From Balneola sp. MJW-20 (lineage in GTDB: Bacteria; Bacteroidota; Rhodothermia; Balneolales; Balneolaceae): DNA of 64,000 bases. The notes beneath the pieces are model-generated. The model had not been told where the DNA came from and ran no database searches. It was given only the letters and a program-made list of their open reading frames with translations. Positions within the stretch are counted from its first letter, which is position 1; every line of letters begins with the position of its first letter. Positions 46,810-55,719 of the stretch are shown piece after piece. Location of the stretch: the NCBI RefSeq assembly GCF_040811775.1, contig NZ_JBFNXW010000001.1:186001-250000 (forward strand). Reading direction: 5' to 3'. The position numbers and the translations under genes are program-made.

Positions 46810-47637
46810 TTACTTCCCCGGCACACACTCATAATAAATACCTTCATGATGCATAAAGGTGCTGTCTTTTCTGTTAAGATCCAGCGGACCGCCCTCAAAG
46901 TTGCTTGCACGGTAGCCTAGTTCCTGAAACAGGCATGCGGTTGAGGCGAAATCCCAGATACTGCCACCTCCGATCTCTTTTTTGGGATGTTTGATCATAG
47001 AGGAGGGAGGGTTTTTTAATACGTTGATGGCGTTCAGAACCGATCCGCCGCCCTGAATCACCGTAATACCCGAAAGGTTCAGTTCATCCACTTTATCATG
47101 GAGCAGCTGTTTCAGGTCACCTGGACGAGAGGTATGCTCTAGTGGTTTATCCGTTACATGAGTCAGATACTCATTCGGTTCCGGAATGTCCCAGGGCACC
47201 TCATTTTTATACACTCCCTGACCCTTTGCCCCATGGTATATAGTGTCTGTGGAGGGATCATAGATAACCCCGATCACCGGTTCACCCTCTCTGCTAACCA
47301 GAGCAATGGAAACCGAAAATCCCGGTTCTTTATTAATAAAGGCCAGGGTTCCGTCGATTGGATCCACACACCAGAAATAGTCTTTTTCAAAACGGCTGCC
47401 GTCGTCCTCTGTTTCTTCCGTTAACAAGGCCAGGTTATATTCTTTACAGGTGGGGTATAAGTAAGAGAGGATCTCTTCCTCACATTCTTTGTCCACTTTC
47501 GTGACTACCTGAGAGGCATAATTCGTGCCGCCATTTTTTTCCTCCACACGGATATCCTCATCCATATAGGATTTGATGATCTGTCCGGCAGCCAATGCGG
47601 CTTCTATGGCTGTTTCCTTGAGTTCTGGTAGCTTCAT
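46810..47637 (-). CDS. Inositol monophosphatase/CysQ-family phosphatase
   Basis: The 275-residue product has the lithium-sensitive phosphatase motifs: [10 protein letters not shown] with metal-binding Glu pair, the signature [13 protein letters not shown] (about residue 90), and [18 protein letters not shown] with the terminal metal Asp. These fit 3'(2'),5'-bisphosphate nucleotidase (CysQ) or inositol monophosphatase; the two cannot be separated by eye. ATG 47637 is chosen since it overlaps the preceding stop as ATGA. Coupled to a phosphotransferase gene. Confidence 0.9.
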   Translation of the reverse strand: MKLPELKETAIEAALAAGQIIKSYMDEDIRVEEKNGGTNYASQVVTKVDKECEEEILSYLYPTCKEYNLALLTEETEDDGSRFEKDYFWCVDPIDGTLAFINKEPGFSVSIALVSREGEPVIGVIYDPSTDTIYHGAKGQGVYKNEVPWDIPEPNEYLTHVTDKPLEHTSRPGDLKQLLHDKVDELNLSGITVIQGGGSVLNAINVLKNPPSSMIKHPKKEIGGGSIWDFASTACLFQELGYRASNFEGGPLDLNRKDSTFMHHEGIYYECVPGK

Positions 47638-48584
47638 AGCATTTGGTTTATGACTTCCTGAGTAATCCTTTCGCTGTAGCTGTTTATCTTCCAGTGTCCC
47701 GGACTCCATCCTTTTAAAAAGCGGTGGAAGTCGGCCCAGGCTACCCGGTAGAGCGACCGCCATTCGGTCTCGAGGGCCTCGTTTGGAGTTCTGAGTGCTT
47801 GCTGCAGATGACCGAAGTAGGTATCCAGGATCTGTGCTTCCAGTGCCTCACATTCCTCCTCATCGAGGCAGCTTCCGATAAAATAGGTCACATCCTTCAT
47901 GCCGCATCCGCCTCCCACATACTGAAAGTCTACGGCCGCCACATCACCCTGGCCGGAAAAACAGAAATTAGCCAGCTTGGCATCTCCGTGCACTAAGGTT
48001 TTCCAGGTGCAGGAGTTCAGTTTCCGATCGATGAGAGCGGCGGCTTTTTTCAGTCTCTTGTCATTTAGCGCCTCGAGTTCCTGGGGGCGGGTTTCCAGGT
48101 GCCAGTAGGTGCCCGTTTTCCATAAGCCATCGGGACTCTTACCAAGGAAGCCTGCGTGAAAGTCCGCCAGCCATTTCAGAACACAGTTGATCTCATCCCA
48201 GCCCACCTGCGACTTACGAAGCAGGTAACCGGAGGCATCCAGGTCCTCCAGTACAATAAGCACTTCGTCTTCGTGATGATCAACGGTCAGGCAGCGGGGT
48301 ACCCGGGCTTTGCTGGCGGAGCTGTACTCTTCATACCAGGTGGTTTCCACCTCATAGGATCTCAGCTTGCGCTGATGTCCTATATCCGTATTCCAGCCTC
48401 TGGGATGCAGTTGGGCCTTTTCAGACTGTACGAGTTTAACCACCACGCTGTCAGCGGGACCTCCTTCCAGCTTCACGCGAAGGATCTTTCCGTAGCCGCT
48501 CCAGAGTTCTTGTATAAGCTCCTGATTGGCGATAGCATCAGCACCGGTTGTCTGAAGGATGACATTTTTGAAATATGAATTCAT
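47634..48584 (-). CDS. Phosphotransferase (APH/ecdysteroid-kinase-like)
   Basis: The 316-residue protein has an aminoglycoside-phosphotransferase-type fold: an N-lobe with [10 protein letters not shown], hinge region [14 protein letters not shown], catalytic loop [13 protein letters not shown], and the metal-binding Asp in [11 protein letters not shown] followed by [13 protein letters not shown]. The loop text matches the CHK/ecdysteroid-kinase-like bacterial group. Substrate unknown. It is translationally coupled (ATGA) to the CysQ-like phosphatase, hinting at a shared small-molecule phosphate. Confidence 0.88.
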   Translation of the reverse strand: MNSYFKNVILQTTGADAIANQELIQELWSGYGKILRVKLEGGPADSVVVKLVQSEKAQLHPRGWNTDIGHQRKLRSYEVETTWYEEYSSASKARVPRCLTVDHHEDEVLIVLEDLDASGYLLRKSQVGWDEINCVLKWLADFHAGFLGKSPDGLWKTGTYWHLETRPQELEALNDKRLKKAAALIDRKLNSCTWKTLVHGDAKLANFCFSGQGDVAAVDFQYVGGGCGMKDVTYFIGSCLDEEECEALEAQILDTYFGHLQQALRTPNEALETEWRSLYRVAWADFHRFLKGWSPGHWKINSYSERITQEVINQML

Positions 48585-48726
48585 AGGCGCTGAAGATAGC
48601 AAAGATTTTAGAGCCCATTGTACTGCACTTCGGAAAGTGGGAGAGTTAGTTGATGACTAATGGTTGGGTTTAGGTATACCTGGCGCAGATGCCATGAACT
48701 TGATGCCGGATGGTATACCCGGGTAT

Positions 48727-49164
48727 TTACCTGGACTCTGATTGATTTTTTAGTGCAGCTAACCAGGTTTCTAACGAGTCATTCAAATTCTTGCGCATCA
48801 TGCCCTTGAGCAGTTTTACCAGCCACCCGTCCATTGACTCTTTGGTGCGAACCAGTGTATTCCCGTTGGACAGAGAACTAAATTCCCATAAATGAATGGC
48901 AGTCGCCCCGAAACCGGTGCCATGCCACCCGATCATCCTGTTTTCCTCAACTTTTTTTATTTGAGATCTGAGTTTATAACCGCCTGACTTCCACTCAAAA
49001 ACAGATCCGGCCTTTAGTTTTCCCTTCAGATCAGAATGTGAAATATCAGGGTGCCAGTCCTTCCATTCGTTGATATGGGTATGCACTTCCCAGACTGTTT
49101 CAATCGGGGCATTTATTTCTATTTCTTTGACAGTTTTTAGAACCGCATTGCTATTTATTTCCAA
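48727..49164 (-). CDS. SRPBCC (START-like) family protein
   Basis: The 145-residue protein shows the SRPBCC ligand-binding fold: VKEIEINAPIETVWEVHTHI, WHPDIS, AGSVFEWKSGGYKLRSQI, MIGWHGTGFGATAIHLWEF and LVRTKESMDGWLVKLL. Members bind hydrophobic ligands or act as polyketide aromatases/cyclases. The start is an unusual TTG, supported by AGGAGG four bases upstream. Confidence 0.88.
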   Translation of the reverse strand: MEINSNAVLKTVKEIEINAPIETVWEVHTHINEWKDWHPDISHSDLKGKLKAGSVFEWKSGGYKLRSQIKKVEENRMIGWHGTGFGATAIHLWEFSSLSNGNTLVRTKESMDGWLVKLLKGMMRKNLNDSLETWLAALKNQSESR

Positions 49165-49168
49165 TGAT

Positions 49169-49174
49169 CCTCCT
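49169..49174 (-). promoter_or_regulatory. Strong ribosome binding site for a TTG start
   Basis: AGGAGG on the minus strand is separated by four bases from TTG 49164. No ATG is available before the conserved domain, so this site decides the start of the SRPBCC gene. Confidence 0.75.
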
Positions 49175-49349
49175 ATAGATTTTTATGATCCGGCGGCTAA
49201 CCTGCCAGCAGCAGGCAGAGAAGCTCAGATTCCCGTTTTTGTTATGGTAACTTACTAATTTTTTTTACCTAAACTTACAGTCTCCGCTTATAACGCTTTG
49301 TTATACCTCTCTTCCATTGGGCCTGAAATTTGACTCTGTGAGCCAGAGT

Positions 49350-49763
49350 CTATTTGGGTTCCATGATCAGAAACACAGCGGTGCTGTCCCCAATATTCAT
49401 CACCTCATGCCACTTAATACTCTCGTTGTAAAAGTATCCGCCGGTGGACACATCCACCTCCCGTGTTCCTTCAGCGTCGGTGATCCTGAACCGGCTTCCT
49501 TTTAGCGTATAACCAAAATGCCGGTCATGATAATGCCTCTCATGGCCCACCCCGGGGGGAAAGGTGCATCGTAATGCCCGTACATCAGGCTGTTCCTCGA
49601 GCAGCTCGCAGACCGGCTCACCTTGCCATCCGGCTTTCAGCGGATCCGGGAGTTCGTTTTCAGTGGTGCATGAGCCTGTCAGCAATAATAGCAGCATCGC
49701 GTATACCCTGGGTTTGAGTAAATGCAGTACCCGATGAAAGGAGCCCGTTGCCGTTTCGAACAT
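49350..49763 (-). CDS. Cupin-domain lipoprotein
   Basis: The 137-residue product has a lipoprotein-type signal (LKPRVYAMLLLLLTGSC) and a single cupin: TFPPGVGHERHYHDRHFGYTLKG with the GxxHxHxxE-like metal motif, and SIKWHEVMNIGDS with the second-motif His. It may bind a metal and a small ligand or act as an enzyme; role unknown. ATG 49763 avoids overlap with the preceding DUF6090-like gene, which ends seven bases upstream. Confidence 0.85.
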   Translation of the reverse strand: MFETATGSFHRVLHLLKPRVYAMLLLLLTGSCTTENELPDPLKAGWQGEPVCELLEEQPDVRALRCTFPPGVGHERHYHDRHFGYTLKGSRFRITDAEGTREVDVSTGGYFYNESIKWHEVMNIGDSTAVFLIMEPK

Positions 49764-49770
49764 TCGCAAT

Positions 49771-50520
49771 TTATTTATCGATTTCCTCTTCAATTAATAC
49801 GATAGTCGAGTCAACTTTGGTTAGTATTTCCGATAGCTTCTCCCTCAACAGGTTGTTATTAAAATTAGAAAGCGTAAATCCGTTTTTGATGCGCTTACTT
49901 TTAAGGGCTGTTTCCACAAACTCATTTGATAACTCAATATCCTTTTCCGGTTCCGACCAAGCTATAATGGCACTTTCATAATCTATAATATCTGCAAATG
50001 GCCGGTAAAAATATTCCCAGTGATCCTCATATAGATGCTTTCTGACCTCAAATAACTCATTGTAGTTATAATCAATTTGAAGCAACAGGAATTTGATCTT
50101 TTCATTTGATAATGAGGATAGTTTACCTGAATTAATAAGCTCATTAAAAGTTAACAGACTTGGGTTATGAGCGTCCCAGTACACCACATTCATCAAATGA
50201 GAATAATAATCACTGGTATTATCTACTTCCTGCGTGTTGTGAATACCTTGCAGGATCTTTGAAGAATTTGATTTAGAGATCCTTCTTTCAATGATCTTGT
50301 CGAGTTCTGCCCGGTCCTGTTTAAGATCCGATAATAAATTCTCAAGATGAGTTATTTCTTCAATACGTTTTTCATTGTCATTTTGTACCGAATTCAGTTG
50401 TATTGCGATCAAAATTCCAATGACCACAAGAACTATCTCACCAATGGCGTAGATCAAATACTTACTGAATTTATTTTCAGAAAGCAGGCTTTGACGAATC
50501 TTTCGGAAGAATTTTAGCAT
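49771..50520 (-). CDS. DUF6090-like membrane protein (copy 4)
   Basis: The 249-residue protein begins MLKFFRKIRQSLLSENKFSK and has the family helix GEIVLVVIGILIAIQLNS at about residues 27-44. A helical domain rich in charged residues follows (EEITHLENLLSDLKQDRAEL), ending IVLIEEEIDK. It is recognisably paralogous to the pair at 27278-28785. It probably shares an operon with the downstream cupin lipoprotein. Function unknown. Confidence 0.88.
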   Translation of the reverse strand: MLKFFRKIRQSLLSENKFSKYLIYAIGEIVLVVIGILIAIQLNSVQNDNEKRIEEITHLENLLSDLKQDRAELDKIIERRISKSNSSKILQGIHNTQEVDNTSDYYSHLMNVVYWDAHNPSLLTFNELINSGKLSSLSNEKIKFLLLQIDYNYNELFEVRKHLYEDHWEYFYRPFADIIDYESAIIAWSEPEKDIELSNEFVETALKSKRIKNGFTLSNFNNNLLREKLSEILTKVDSTIVLIEEEIDK

Positions 50521-50929
50521 CGGTTTATTTTCTTAATGAATTATGACCATACAGCTTTTTCATCGCATGGCATGTTAATGGATATTTAACCCGGAGAGCG
50601 TCATCATGGCTGCAATTCATTATCGATCGCATCTATTATGTTCTCACATTTTACGATGAGCTCTTTCAACATCTTATTAATACTCTGATCATTACTGATG
50701 ATCCATGCTTTCATAACGCGCTAATAGTACTATCTGTAAATCATATGAAGTCCTGAAACGACCAGGGTGTCTGCGAAGCTGTTTCAGGTTTCACAGAAGT
50801 AGCGCAATTAATCAGTGACTAGCAAGAGGGGAGAGTATACCGTGTCTGTCACCATGATGCGTCGTTATATGGTGATGCTTATTTAAGATGGGTTTAAGGT
50901 ATCTTATAAACAGTCGCTTCTAATGCTGT
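50521..50929. other. Intergenic region with a DUF6090-tail-like fragment and an inverted repeat
   Basis: This 409-base gap holds a short frame at 50604-50714 (described separately) and an inverted repeat, CCTGAAAC (50752-50759) with GTTTCAGG (50781-50788). No full gene or clear terminator is visible. Confidence 0.6.
50604..50714 (-). pseudogene. Short frame resembling the C-terminal tail of DUF6090-like proteins
   Basis: A 36-codon frame reads MKAWIISNDQSINKMLKELI then VKCENIIDAIDNELQP and stops. The amphipathic end resembles the last helix of the DUF6090-like proteins (ARSILGLIEEEL; DSTIVLIEEEI). An in-frame TAG lies just upstream. It may be the remnant of a further paralogue beside copy 4; the match is short. 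Confidence 0.3.
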
Positions 50930-52396
50930 TTATTTGTTATCAGCATCTGTCTTGTCTTCCAATTTAACAGCCTTTTGATCATACAGGGAAAAAGACTGGA
51001 GATCATCATTTTCTGAAAATGAAACTATCACCCCTGAATTCGGATGAATAAAGTCTACTTCATCACCGCGAATCGGGGTCAGCTTATATTCATCGCCATT
51101 AGGGAAAAAGAGTGAAATTTGTTGAGTATTTTCATCAAACATGATCGACAGATCAATTTGATTATTCCACTTATACTCTCCTGATAGTTTTCTCAGGGTT
51201 TCGGAACTTACTTCATCACGCTGAACATTAGTTTGTTTAAAATGCTGCCATCCGTAGATCTGTGATGCGGATAAGAGTAATTCATTTCCCAGAACTCCGC
51301 CATTATCTGAATTGGTCAGGTAGACCAAACCATTTCCATTTGTGAGGCTTATTGTCATACCTGTTCGGTATCCCACATTACCGCCATAGTGAGTAAGAGA
51401 TATATCATCTTCTATGCGTTTTATGCGAAATCCGTATACGTGCCCGTCTCGTTCCTGGCTTAGAATTAACTTAATATCCGATTGTGAAAAAATGGAGTTT
51501 TTGCCCTGATAAGCATTATAAATTTCAAGCAGAAATTTTGCCATATCTGCAGCGTTGCTCCAAAGTCCTGCTGCAGCTTGTTCCGGATGGTTTCGCCAGC
51601 CACCTTCCACAACATCACCTGAGAACGTATAACCTTTTGCTACCCGACCAGATTCCGAAGCGGGAAAAGGTTGTGTGAACTCAGAAAGGGTCATCCCGGC
51701 AGGTTCAAGAATCCATTTATCCATAAGGTTCGAGAACTTGTCATCAAAGAAATCCTGAAGAGCCAATTCGGCTAATGTGTAAGCGCCTCCAGAGTATGCA
51801 AGTGTTTCATCAGGCGGTGTGATCACTTCTATAGCGGGTGTATTGACTCCTTCATTACCCAGTAAAATATCAAGATCGGTGGGCATCACATCGGTTCTGT
51901 CGTATCCTTCATAACCCCCAGGCCTGATTCCTGAGGTATGGGAAAAGATGTTGCGCAGTGTAACTGGATTGTCGGCCGATTGTTTTCCCTGTGGTAATAC
52001 GAAATCGTTCAGGTAGGCCTGGATATTTTTATCCAGGTCAATTTCACCTGCAGAGTGCATGCGTAAGGCTGCAAAAAAGGTAACTGGTTTTGACAGGGAT
52101 GCTGCCTGGAAAATGCTTGTACTATCCAGGTTTTGCTGATCGGCAAAATTTCTGTTTTGATAAATGTCTGCCCATTCAATTTTACCTTGGCTTATCACTG
52201 CTATGGATAAAGCGGGAATATTATACTCGGCCATTTTATCCGTTATCGAGCTATAACGTTCCGGTTCTTGCAAGAATTTAACAGGCCCGCGAATTCCGTT
52301 TTCTAACTCAGCTTTTTTAACATCTGATTTATCAGACACAGAGGTGCAGGAAGCAAATAGAATAAATACCAGAGCCGGAAGAACGAAGTTATTCAT
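50930..52396 (-). CDS. Serine hydrolase lipoprotein (beta-lactamase family)
   Basis: The 488-residue product has a lipoprotein signal (LPALVFILFASC). Its penicillin-binding-type fold shows SLSK in FQAASLSKPVTFFA, a second motif YSG in LAYSGGAYTLAEL where many relatives have YxN, and HYGGNVGYRTG as the third motif. The last hundred residues form a beta extension (LSGEYKWNNQIDLSIMFDE; KLTPIRGDEVDF) as in DUF3471-type tails. Likely an esterase or peptidase in the envelope; substrate unknown. Confidence 0.9.
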   Translation of the reverse strand: MNNFVLPALVFILFASCTSVSDKSDVKKAELENGIRGPVKFLQEPERYSSITDKMAEYNIPALSIAVISQGKIEWADIYQNRNFADQQNLDSTSIFQAASLSKPVTFFAALRMHSAGEIDLDKNIQAYLNDFVLPQGKQSADNPVTLRNIFSHTSGIRPGGYEGYDRTDVMPTDLDILLGNEGVNTPAIEVITPPDETLAYSGGAYTLAELALQDFFDDKFSNLMDKWILEPAGMTLSEFTQPFPASESGRVAKGYTFSGDVVEGGWRNHPEQAAAGLWSNAADMAKFLLEIYNAYQGKNSIFSQSDIKLILSQERDGHVYGFRIKRIEDDISLTHYGGNVGYRTGMTISLTNGNGLVYLTNSDNGGVLGNELLLSASQIYGWQHFKQTNVQRDEVSSETLRKLSGEYKWNNQIDLSIMFDENTQQISLFFPNGDEYKLTPIRGDEVDFIHPNSGVIVSFSENDDLQSFSLYDQKAVKLEDKTDADNK

Positions 52397-52710
52397 AGGT
52401 GACCTGCGTTTTTTTTAATCATGAACAATATTACAGAGAGGCTGATACTGACATAATACCCATACAATTCTTTTAATCCTTGTTTCATGGATAAGATTTA
52501 CTGAGGTTACTCTTAAAAAAGGAGGATAAAAAGCTCTTCAGAAGATTAGAATTTACCGACTTGACCCCTGTAACGCCTTGGCAAATAAGCGGTGAGCCTG
52601 ATACTAAATGCTGAATTCTGAATTTCCAAGTTTAATCTCCGTATTTACATTGCCGTTGCCATTAAGCATATTACTTCTTCTAAACTCAATAAATACATGC
52701 AGGAGGGAGT
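52397..52710. other. Intergenic promoter region between divergent genes
   Basis: This 314-base gap separates the serine hydrolase from the HU-like gene. No gene, repeat array or terminator is apparent. A short plus-strand frame running into the HU-like gene from about 52608 is out of frame and was rejected. Confidence 0.5.
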
Positions 52711-53100
52711 ATGCCCGTACCATATATCTTTGTTACCCAGCAGGCACCCCCGGGTTCTTCCAGGGAAGGAGAGCCGATTACCCTGGCGCGGACTAAAGTC
52801 CGGAACCGTCTGGATACCGATGACCTCTGCAAGATGATCTCGGCCCGGTGCACACTCAACGGGGCCGATGTAAAGGCCGTTTTTGCCATCCTCTCGGAAT
52901 TGTTTTCCCAGGAACTGCCGGATGGGGCGGCCCTGCAGCTGGACGGCATCGGCACCTTCTCGCTTACCGCCAATACCGGGGCCCTGGCAGAACCGGAAAA
53001 GGTCCGGCAGGGCGACTTCCACAATCTGCGTATCCGTTTCTCACCGGACCGCAGGCTGAAAAAGATCTATAACACGGTCACCTTCCAAAAGATGCGATAG
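52711..53100 (+). CDS. HU-like DNA-binding protein (HU-HIG domain)
   Basis: The 129-residue protein resembles the HU-related domain of Bacteroidota: RNRLDTDDLCKMISARCTL (helical dimer part), AVFAILSELFSQELPDGAAL, then the strand region QLDGIGTFSLTANTG and a final IRFSPDRRLKKIYNTVTF. It would bind DNA as a dimer, perhaps as a nucleoid or element-encoded accessory protein. The coding sequence is clearly richer in G+C than its flanks, which suggests separate ancestry. No mobility gene is adjacent. Confidence 0.8.
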   Translation: MPVPYIFVTQQAPPGSSREGEPITLARTKVRNRLDTDDLCKMISARCTLNGADVKAVFAILSELFSQELPDGAALQLDGIGTFSLTANTGALAEPEKVRQGDFHNLRIRFSPDRRLKKIYNTVTFQKMR

Positions 53101-53288
53101 GCCCGGAACGGGATAAACAAGGGGGAACCGAATCGCCCGGGGCAGAATATAAATTCACCCAGGGTAAAACAGATTCTTCACCCGGGGCGAACCTGATGCT
53201 GGATACCCAGGTTCAATATTGATTTCGGGAAAGCGGAGTATTCTGTGAAGCATTGCCATGCGTGCATAGCAACGAAAAAAAACGCTTG

Positions 53289-53816
53289 TTATAGCGGCTG
53301 AGCCCTCTCTTTCCAAGCCAGCGCCCGCTTCTCTAACTCAGCTATGAGGGACGACTTCCCCTCAACATAGTGCTGGCGCTCATCTCGGTATTGCTCCGCC
53401 AGCTTCATCTTTAGGTCGGCGTATCGCTTCGCCTCTATAGGATGTGTGATAAGATAATCCCGAAAAGCTATATGACGGACCACCGCTGGGTGATTGAACT
53501 CAAAGGCATGGACGTGGTGCGTCCGCTGCCCCTCCTCTTCCTTCACAAAGTAGCGTCGCCCAGAGATGCCGTACTCTCCTCGCGGCTCGTATCCTATACG
53601 GGCAAGTGCAGATTCGGCGTTGGCCACGTTTTCAATATTTTGCACAACGGGCATGATGTCGATCACGGGCTTTGCCACCATTCCTGGTATCGCCGTACTT
53701 CCAATGTGATGGACTACGAGGAGGTTCTTGCCAAAGGCAGCGCGTAGCTCTGTCTCTGCTTCCTGAAAGAGAACGACCCACTGTTGATCATATGGCACGA
53801 CCTTTACGTTACGCAT
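53289..53816 (-). CDS. GrpB family protein (UPF0157)
   Basis: The 175-residue protein matches GrpB/UPF0157: VVPYDQQWVVLFQEAETEL, HHIGSTAIPGMVAKPVIDIM with the nucleotidyltransferase-like GS and DxD-like motif, YEPRGEYGISGRRYFVK, HVHAFEFNHPAVVRHIAFRD and the helical YADLKMKLAEQYR. The fold is that of nucleotidyltransferases; no activity is known. Its codon use is also somewhat more G+C rich than the flanking core genes. Confidence 0.93.
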   Translation of the reverse strand: MRNVKVVPYDQQWVVLFQEAETELRAAFGKNLLVVHHIGSTAIPGMVAKPVIDIMPVVQNIENVANAESALARIGYEPRGEYGISGRRYFVKEEEGQRTHHVHAFEFNHPAVVRHIAFRDYLITHPIEAKRYADLKMKLAEQYRDERQHYVEGKSSLIAELEKRALAWKERAQPL

Positions 53817-53867
53817 CGTATTTGTGATTTTCTGGCGTTATAACATAATATTATGCGATTGCCGGGT

Positions 53868-53913
53868 TATTACGGGATTTCGTATAAAATTCCGGCAATC
53901 GACGTTTGAATCC
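53868..53913. repeat. Inverted repeat upstream of the GrpB gene
   Basis: CGATTGCCGG, beginning near 53857, and CCGGCAATCG, ending near 53901, form perfect 10-base arms separated by about 24 bases. No T run follows on either strand, so it is not a standard terminator. Coordinates are accurate to within about 12 bases. Confidence 0.4.
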
Positions 53914-54080
53914 CTCATCTACTGATACCGGATCTTATTTGCCACTTTAAAGCGGAATGAATTAGGTATAAGTTCTTTGAAGGGAACGGGTAGTTAGTGA
54001 ATCTATAGAATAACCTCAAACTCAATAGATTCAATAAGAAATTAACGCTGGATATTGAAATCCGAATTCTTAATTCCCAA

Positions 54081-54914
54081 TTAACTCGGATTCCTCTTAA
54101 ACTTACGGAATTCCGGTTCCCGCTTCTCCAGAAAAGCATTTCTTCCTTCTTCGGCTTCATCGGTCATATAGGCTAGACGGGTCGCTTCGCCGGCAAAGAC
54201 CTGCTGACCCACCAGTCCGTCATCGATCAGGTTGAAAGCAAATTTGATCATCTTGATAGCAGTAGGTGATTTTCTCAGGATCTCCTGGGCCCATTCATAA
54301 GCTGTTTCTTCGAGTTTGTCATGTTCCACCGCCAGGTTGACCATTCCCATTTCAAAGGCTTCCTGTGCGGAGTAATTGGCCCCAAGGAAGAAGATCTCGC
54401 GTGCACGTTTCTGTCCCACCTGTCGTGCGAGGAGGGCGGACCCAAACCCGCCGTCAAAACTGGCCACATCCGCATCGGTCTGCTTGAAGATGGCGTGTTC
54501 TTTTGAGGCCAGGGTCATATCGCAGGTCACATGCAGACTGTGTCCGCCGCCCACCGCCCAGCCCGGAACCACGGCGATCACTACCTTGGGCATAAATCGG
54601 ATCAGGCGCTGAATCTCGAGTACATTCAGGCGGTCGATCCCGTCTTCCGCTTTATAACCGGTTTTATCGCGAACGTTCTGATCACCCCCGGAACAGAAAG
54701 ACCAGACTCCGTCTTTGGCCGGACCTTCACCGGAGATCAGGATCACGCCGATATCATTGTCTTCTTTGGCGTCGGTAAGAGCTTCCATCATCTCGAATAA
54801 GGTCTTTGGACGGAATGCATTACGGATATCCGGCCGGTTAAAAGCCACACGAGCTACGCCATTGGATTTCTTATAGGTAATGTCTTCGTATTCTTTAACG
54901 GTGGTCCAGTTCAT
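54081..54914 (-). CDS. menB: 1,4-dihydroxy-2-naphthoyl-CoA synthase MenB
   Basis: The 277-residue crotonase-fold enzyme closes the naphthoate ring from O-succinylbenzoyl-CoA in menaquinone synthesis. It has RPDIRNAFRPKTL, WSFCSGGDQNVRDKTGY (oxyanion hole and the MenB-specific GGDQ), VVPGWAVGGGHSLHVTCD, DADVASFDGGFGSALLAR and the terminal KREPEFRKFKR. It is the last gene of the menF-menD-menH-menB operon and overlaps menH by 20 bases. The stop lies beside an AATTCTTAATT-type repeat. Confidence 0.97.
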   Translation of the reverse strand: MNWTTVKEYEDITYKKSNGVARVAFNRPDIRNAFRPKTLFEMMEALTDAKEDNDIGVILISGEGPAKDGVWSFCSGGDQNVRDKTGYKAEDGIDRLNVLEIQRLIRFMPKVVIAVVPGWAVGGGHSLHVTCDMTLASKEHAIFKQTDADVASFDGGFGSALLARQVGQKRAREIFFLGANYSAQEAFEMGMVNLAVEHDKLEETAYEWAQEILRKSPTAIKMIKFAFNLIDDGLVGQQVFAGEATRLAYMTDEAEEGRNAFLEKREPEFRKFKRNPS

Positions 54915-55719
54915 GTCTGAAATGTTTTGAAATGAATGATCTTAGAATTTTTGCTATTTCATCGGGTTGATCCAAATGTACCCGATGTCCGGCATTTTGT
55001 ACAATACTGAGTTCTGCGGAATTTAATTCCTTTTTCATCACCTGGTTGATCCGGATAAATTTACTGTCTTTCTGTCCGGTGATCAGCTGAACCGGAAGCG
55101 GCAGATCCGGTAAGGCGTTTCGGAAACAGGGCATGGTGCCGGTACCAAATCCCAGTAAACTGTTAGCGATCCACAGAGGTTGTTGCTGAGACTGAATCAT
55201 TTCGGTTTCAGGATGGGGTTCATTGGTCTTAAGCAGCTCCAGCTTTTTCCATTCATCCAGAAAACCTTTAAAATTCCCCAGGATCTCATCTGCTCTGCGA
55301 CCGTCCAGCGACTGCCGCGCCTGTCGTTCGGTTTCTCCTTCAATACCGAAAGTGCCGCTTTCAAGGATCAGACCGTAAAACAGCTCAGGGTGTTTCAATG
55401 CCAGTGATAAAGCAAGTCGAGCCCCCATGGAATATCCGTAAAGAAAAACCGGCCGGCCGATCTGTTCTGAAATAAGTTTTTTAAGATCTGCGGTCTGTTC
55501 TTTATGACTGAAACGGTAATGCAGTTCAGCGCCTTCTGTTTCACCGTGGCCCAGCAGATCAATGGTCAGAGGATTGCAGAAGTACACACATTTGGAGACC
55601 AATGCTTTGAAGTTCTCTCCACTGCCCATAAAACCATGCAAAAAGACCACATCCGGTAGTTCGGGTTCTTCATTCCATCTTTTCAGATGATAAGAGATGC
55701 CTCGTACCCGGAGTTTCAT
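54895..55719 (-). CDS. menH: MenH, SHCHC synthase (alpha/beta hydrolase fold)
   Basis: The 274-residue protein is in the alpha/beta-hydrolase fold: VVFLHGFMGSGENF, LTIDLLGHGETEGAE, the nucleophile elbow FLYGYSMGARLALSLAL, VQLITGQKDSKFI and His in AGHRVHLDQPDEIA. MenH eliminates pyruvate from SEPHCHC to give SHCHC, the step after MenD. Its position between menD (4-base overlap) and menB supports the name. Confidence 0.93.
   Translation of the reverse strand: MKLRVRGISYHLKRWNEEPELPDVVFLHGFMGSGENFKALVSKCVYFCNPLTIDLLGHGETEGAELHYRFSHKEQTADLKKLISEQIGRPVFLYGYSMGARLALSLALKHPELFYGLILESGTFGIEGETERQARQSLDGRRADEILGNFKGFLDEWKKLELLKTNEPHPETEMIQSQQQPLWIANSLLGFGTGTMPCFRNALPDLPLPVQLITGQKDSKFIRINQVMKKELNSAELSIVQNAGHRVHLDQPDEIAKILRSFISKHFRHELDHR

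Noticed and set aside
52608-52796. 62-codon plus-strand frame running into the HU-like gene
   Set aside because: It is out of frame with the HU-like protein and has low-complexity Leu/Ile/Ser content at its start.
53281-53905. Integron cassette around the GrpB gene (CTATAACAAGCG and GTTATAACGCC boundaries)
   Set aside because: The boundary text resembles attC core sites, but no full attC with paired R/L boxes and no integrase are visible.
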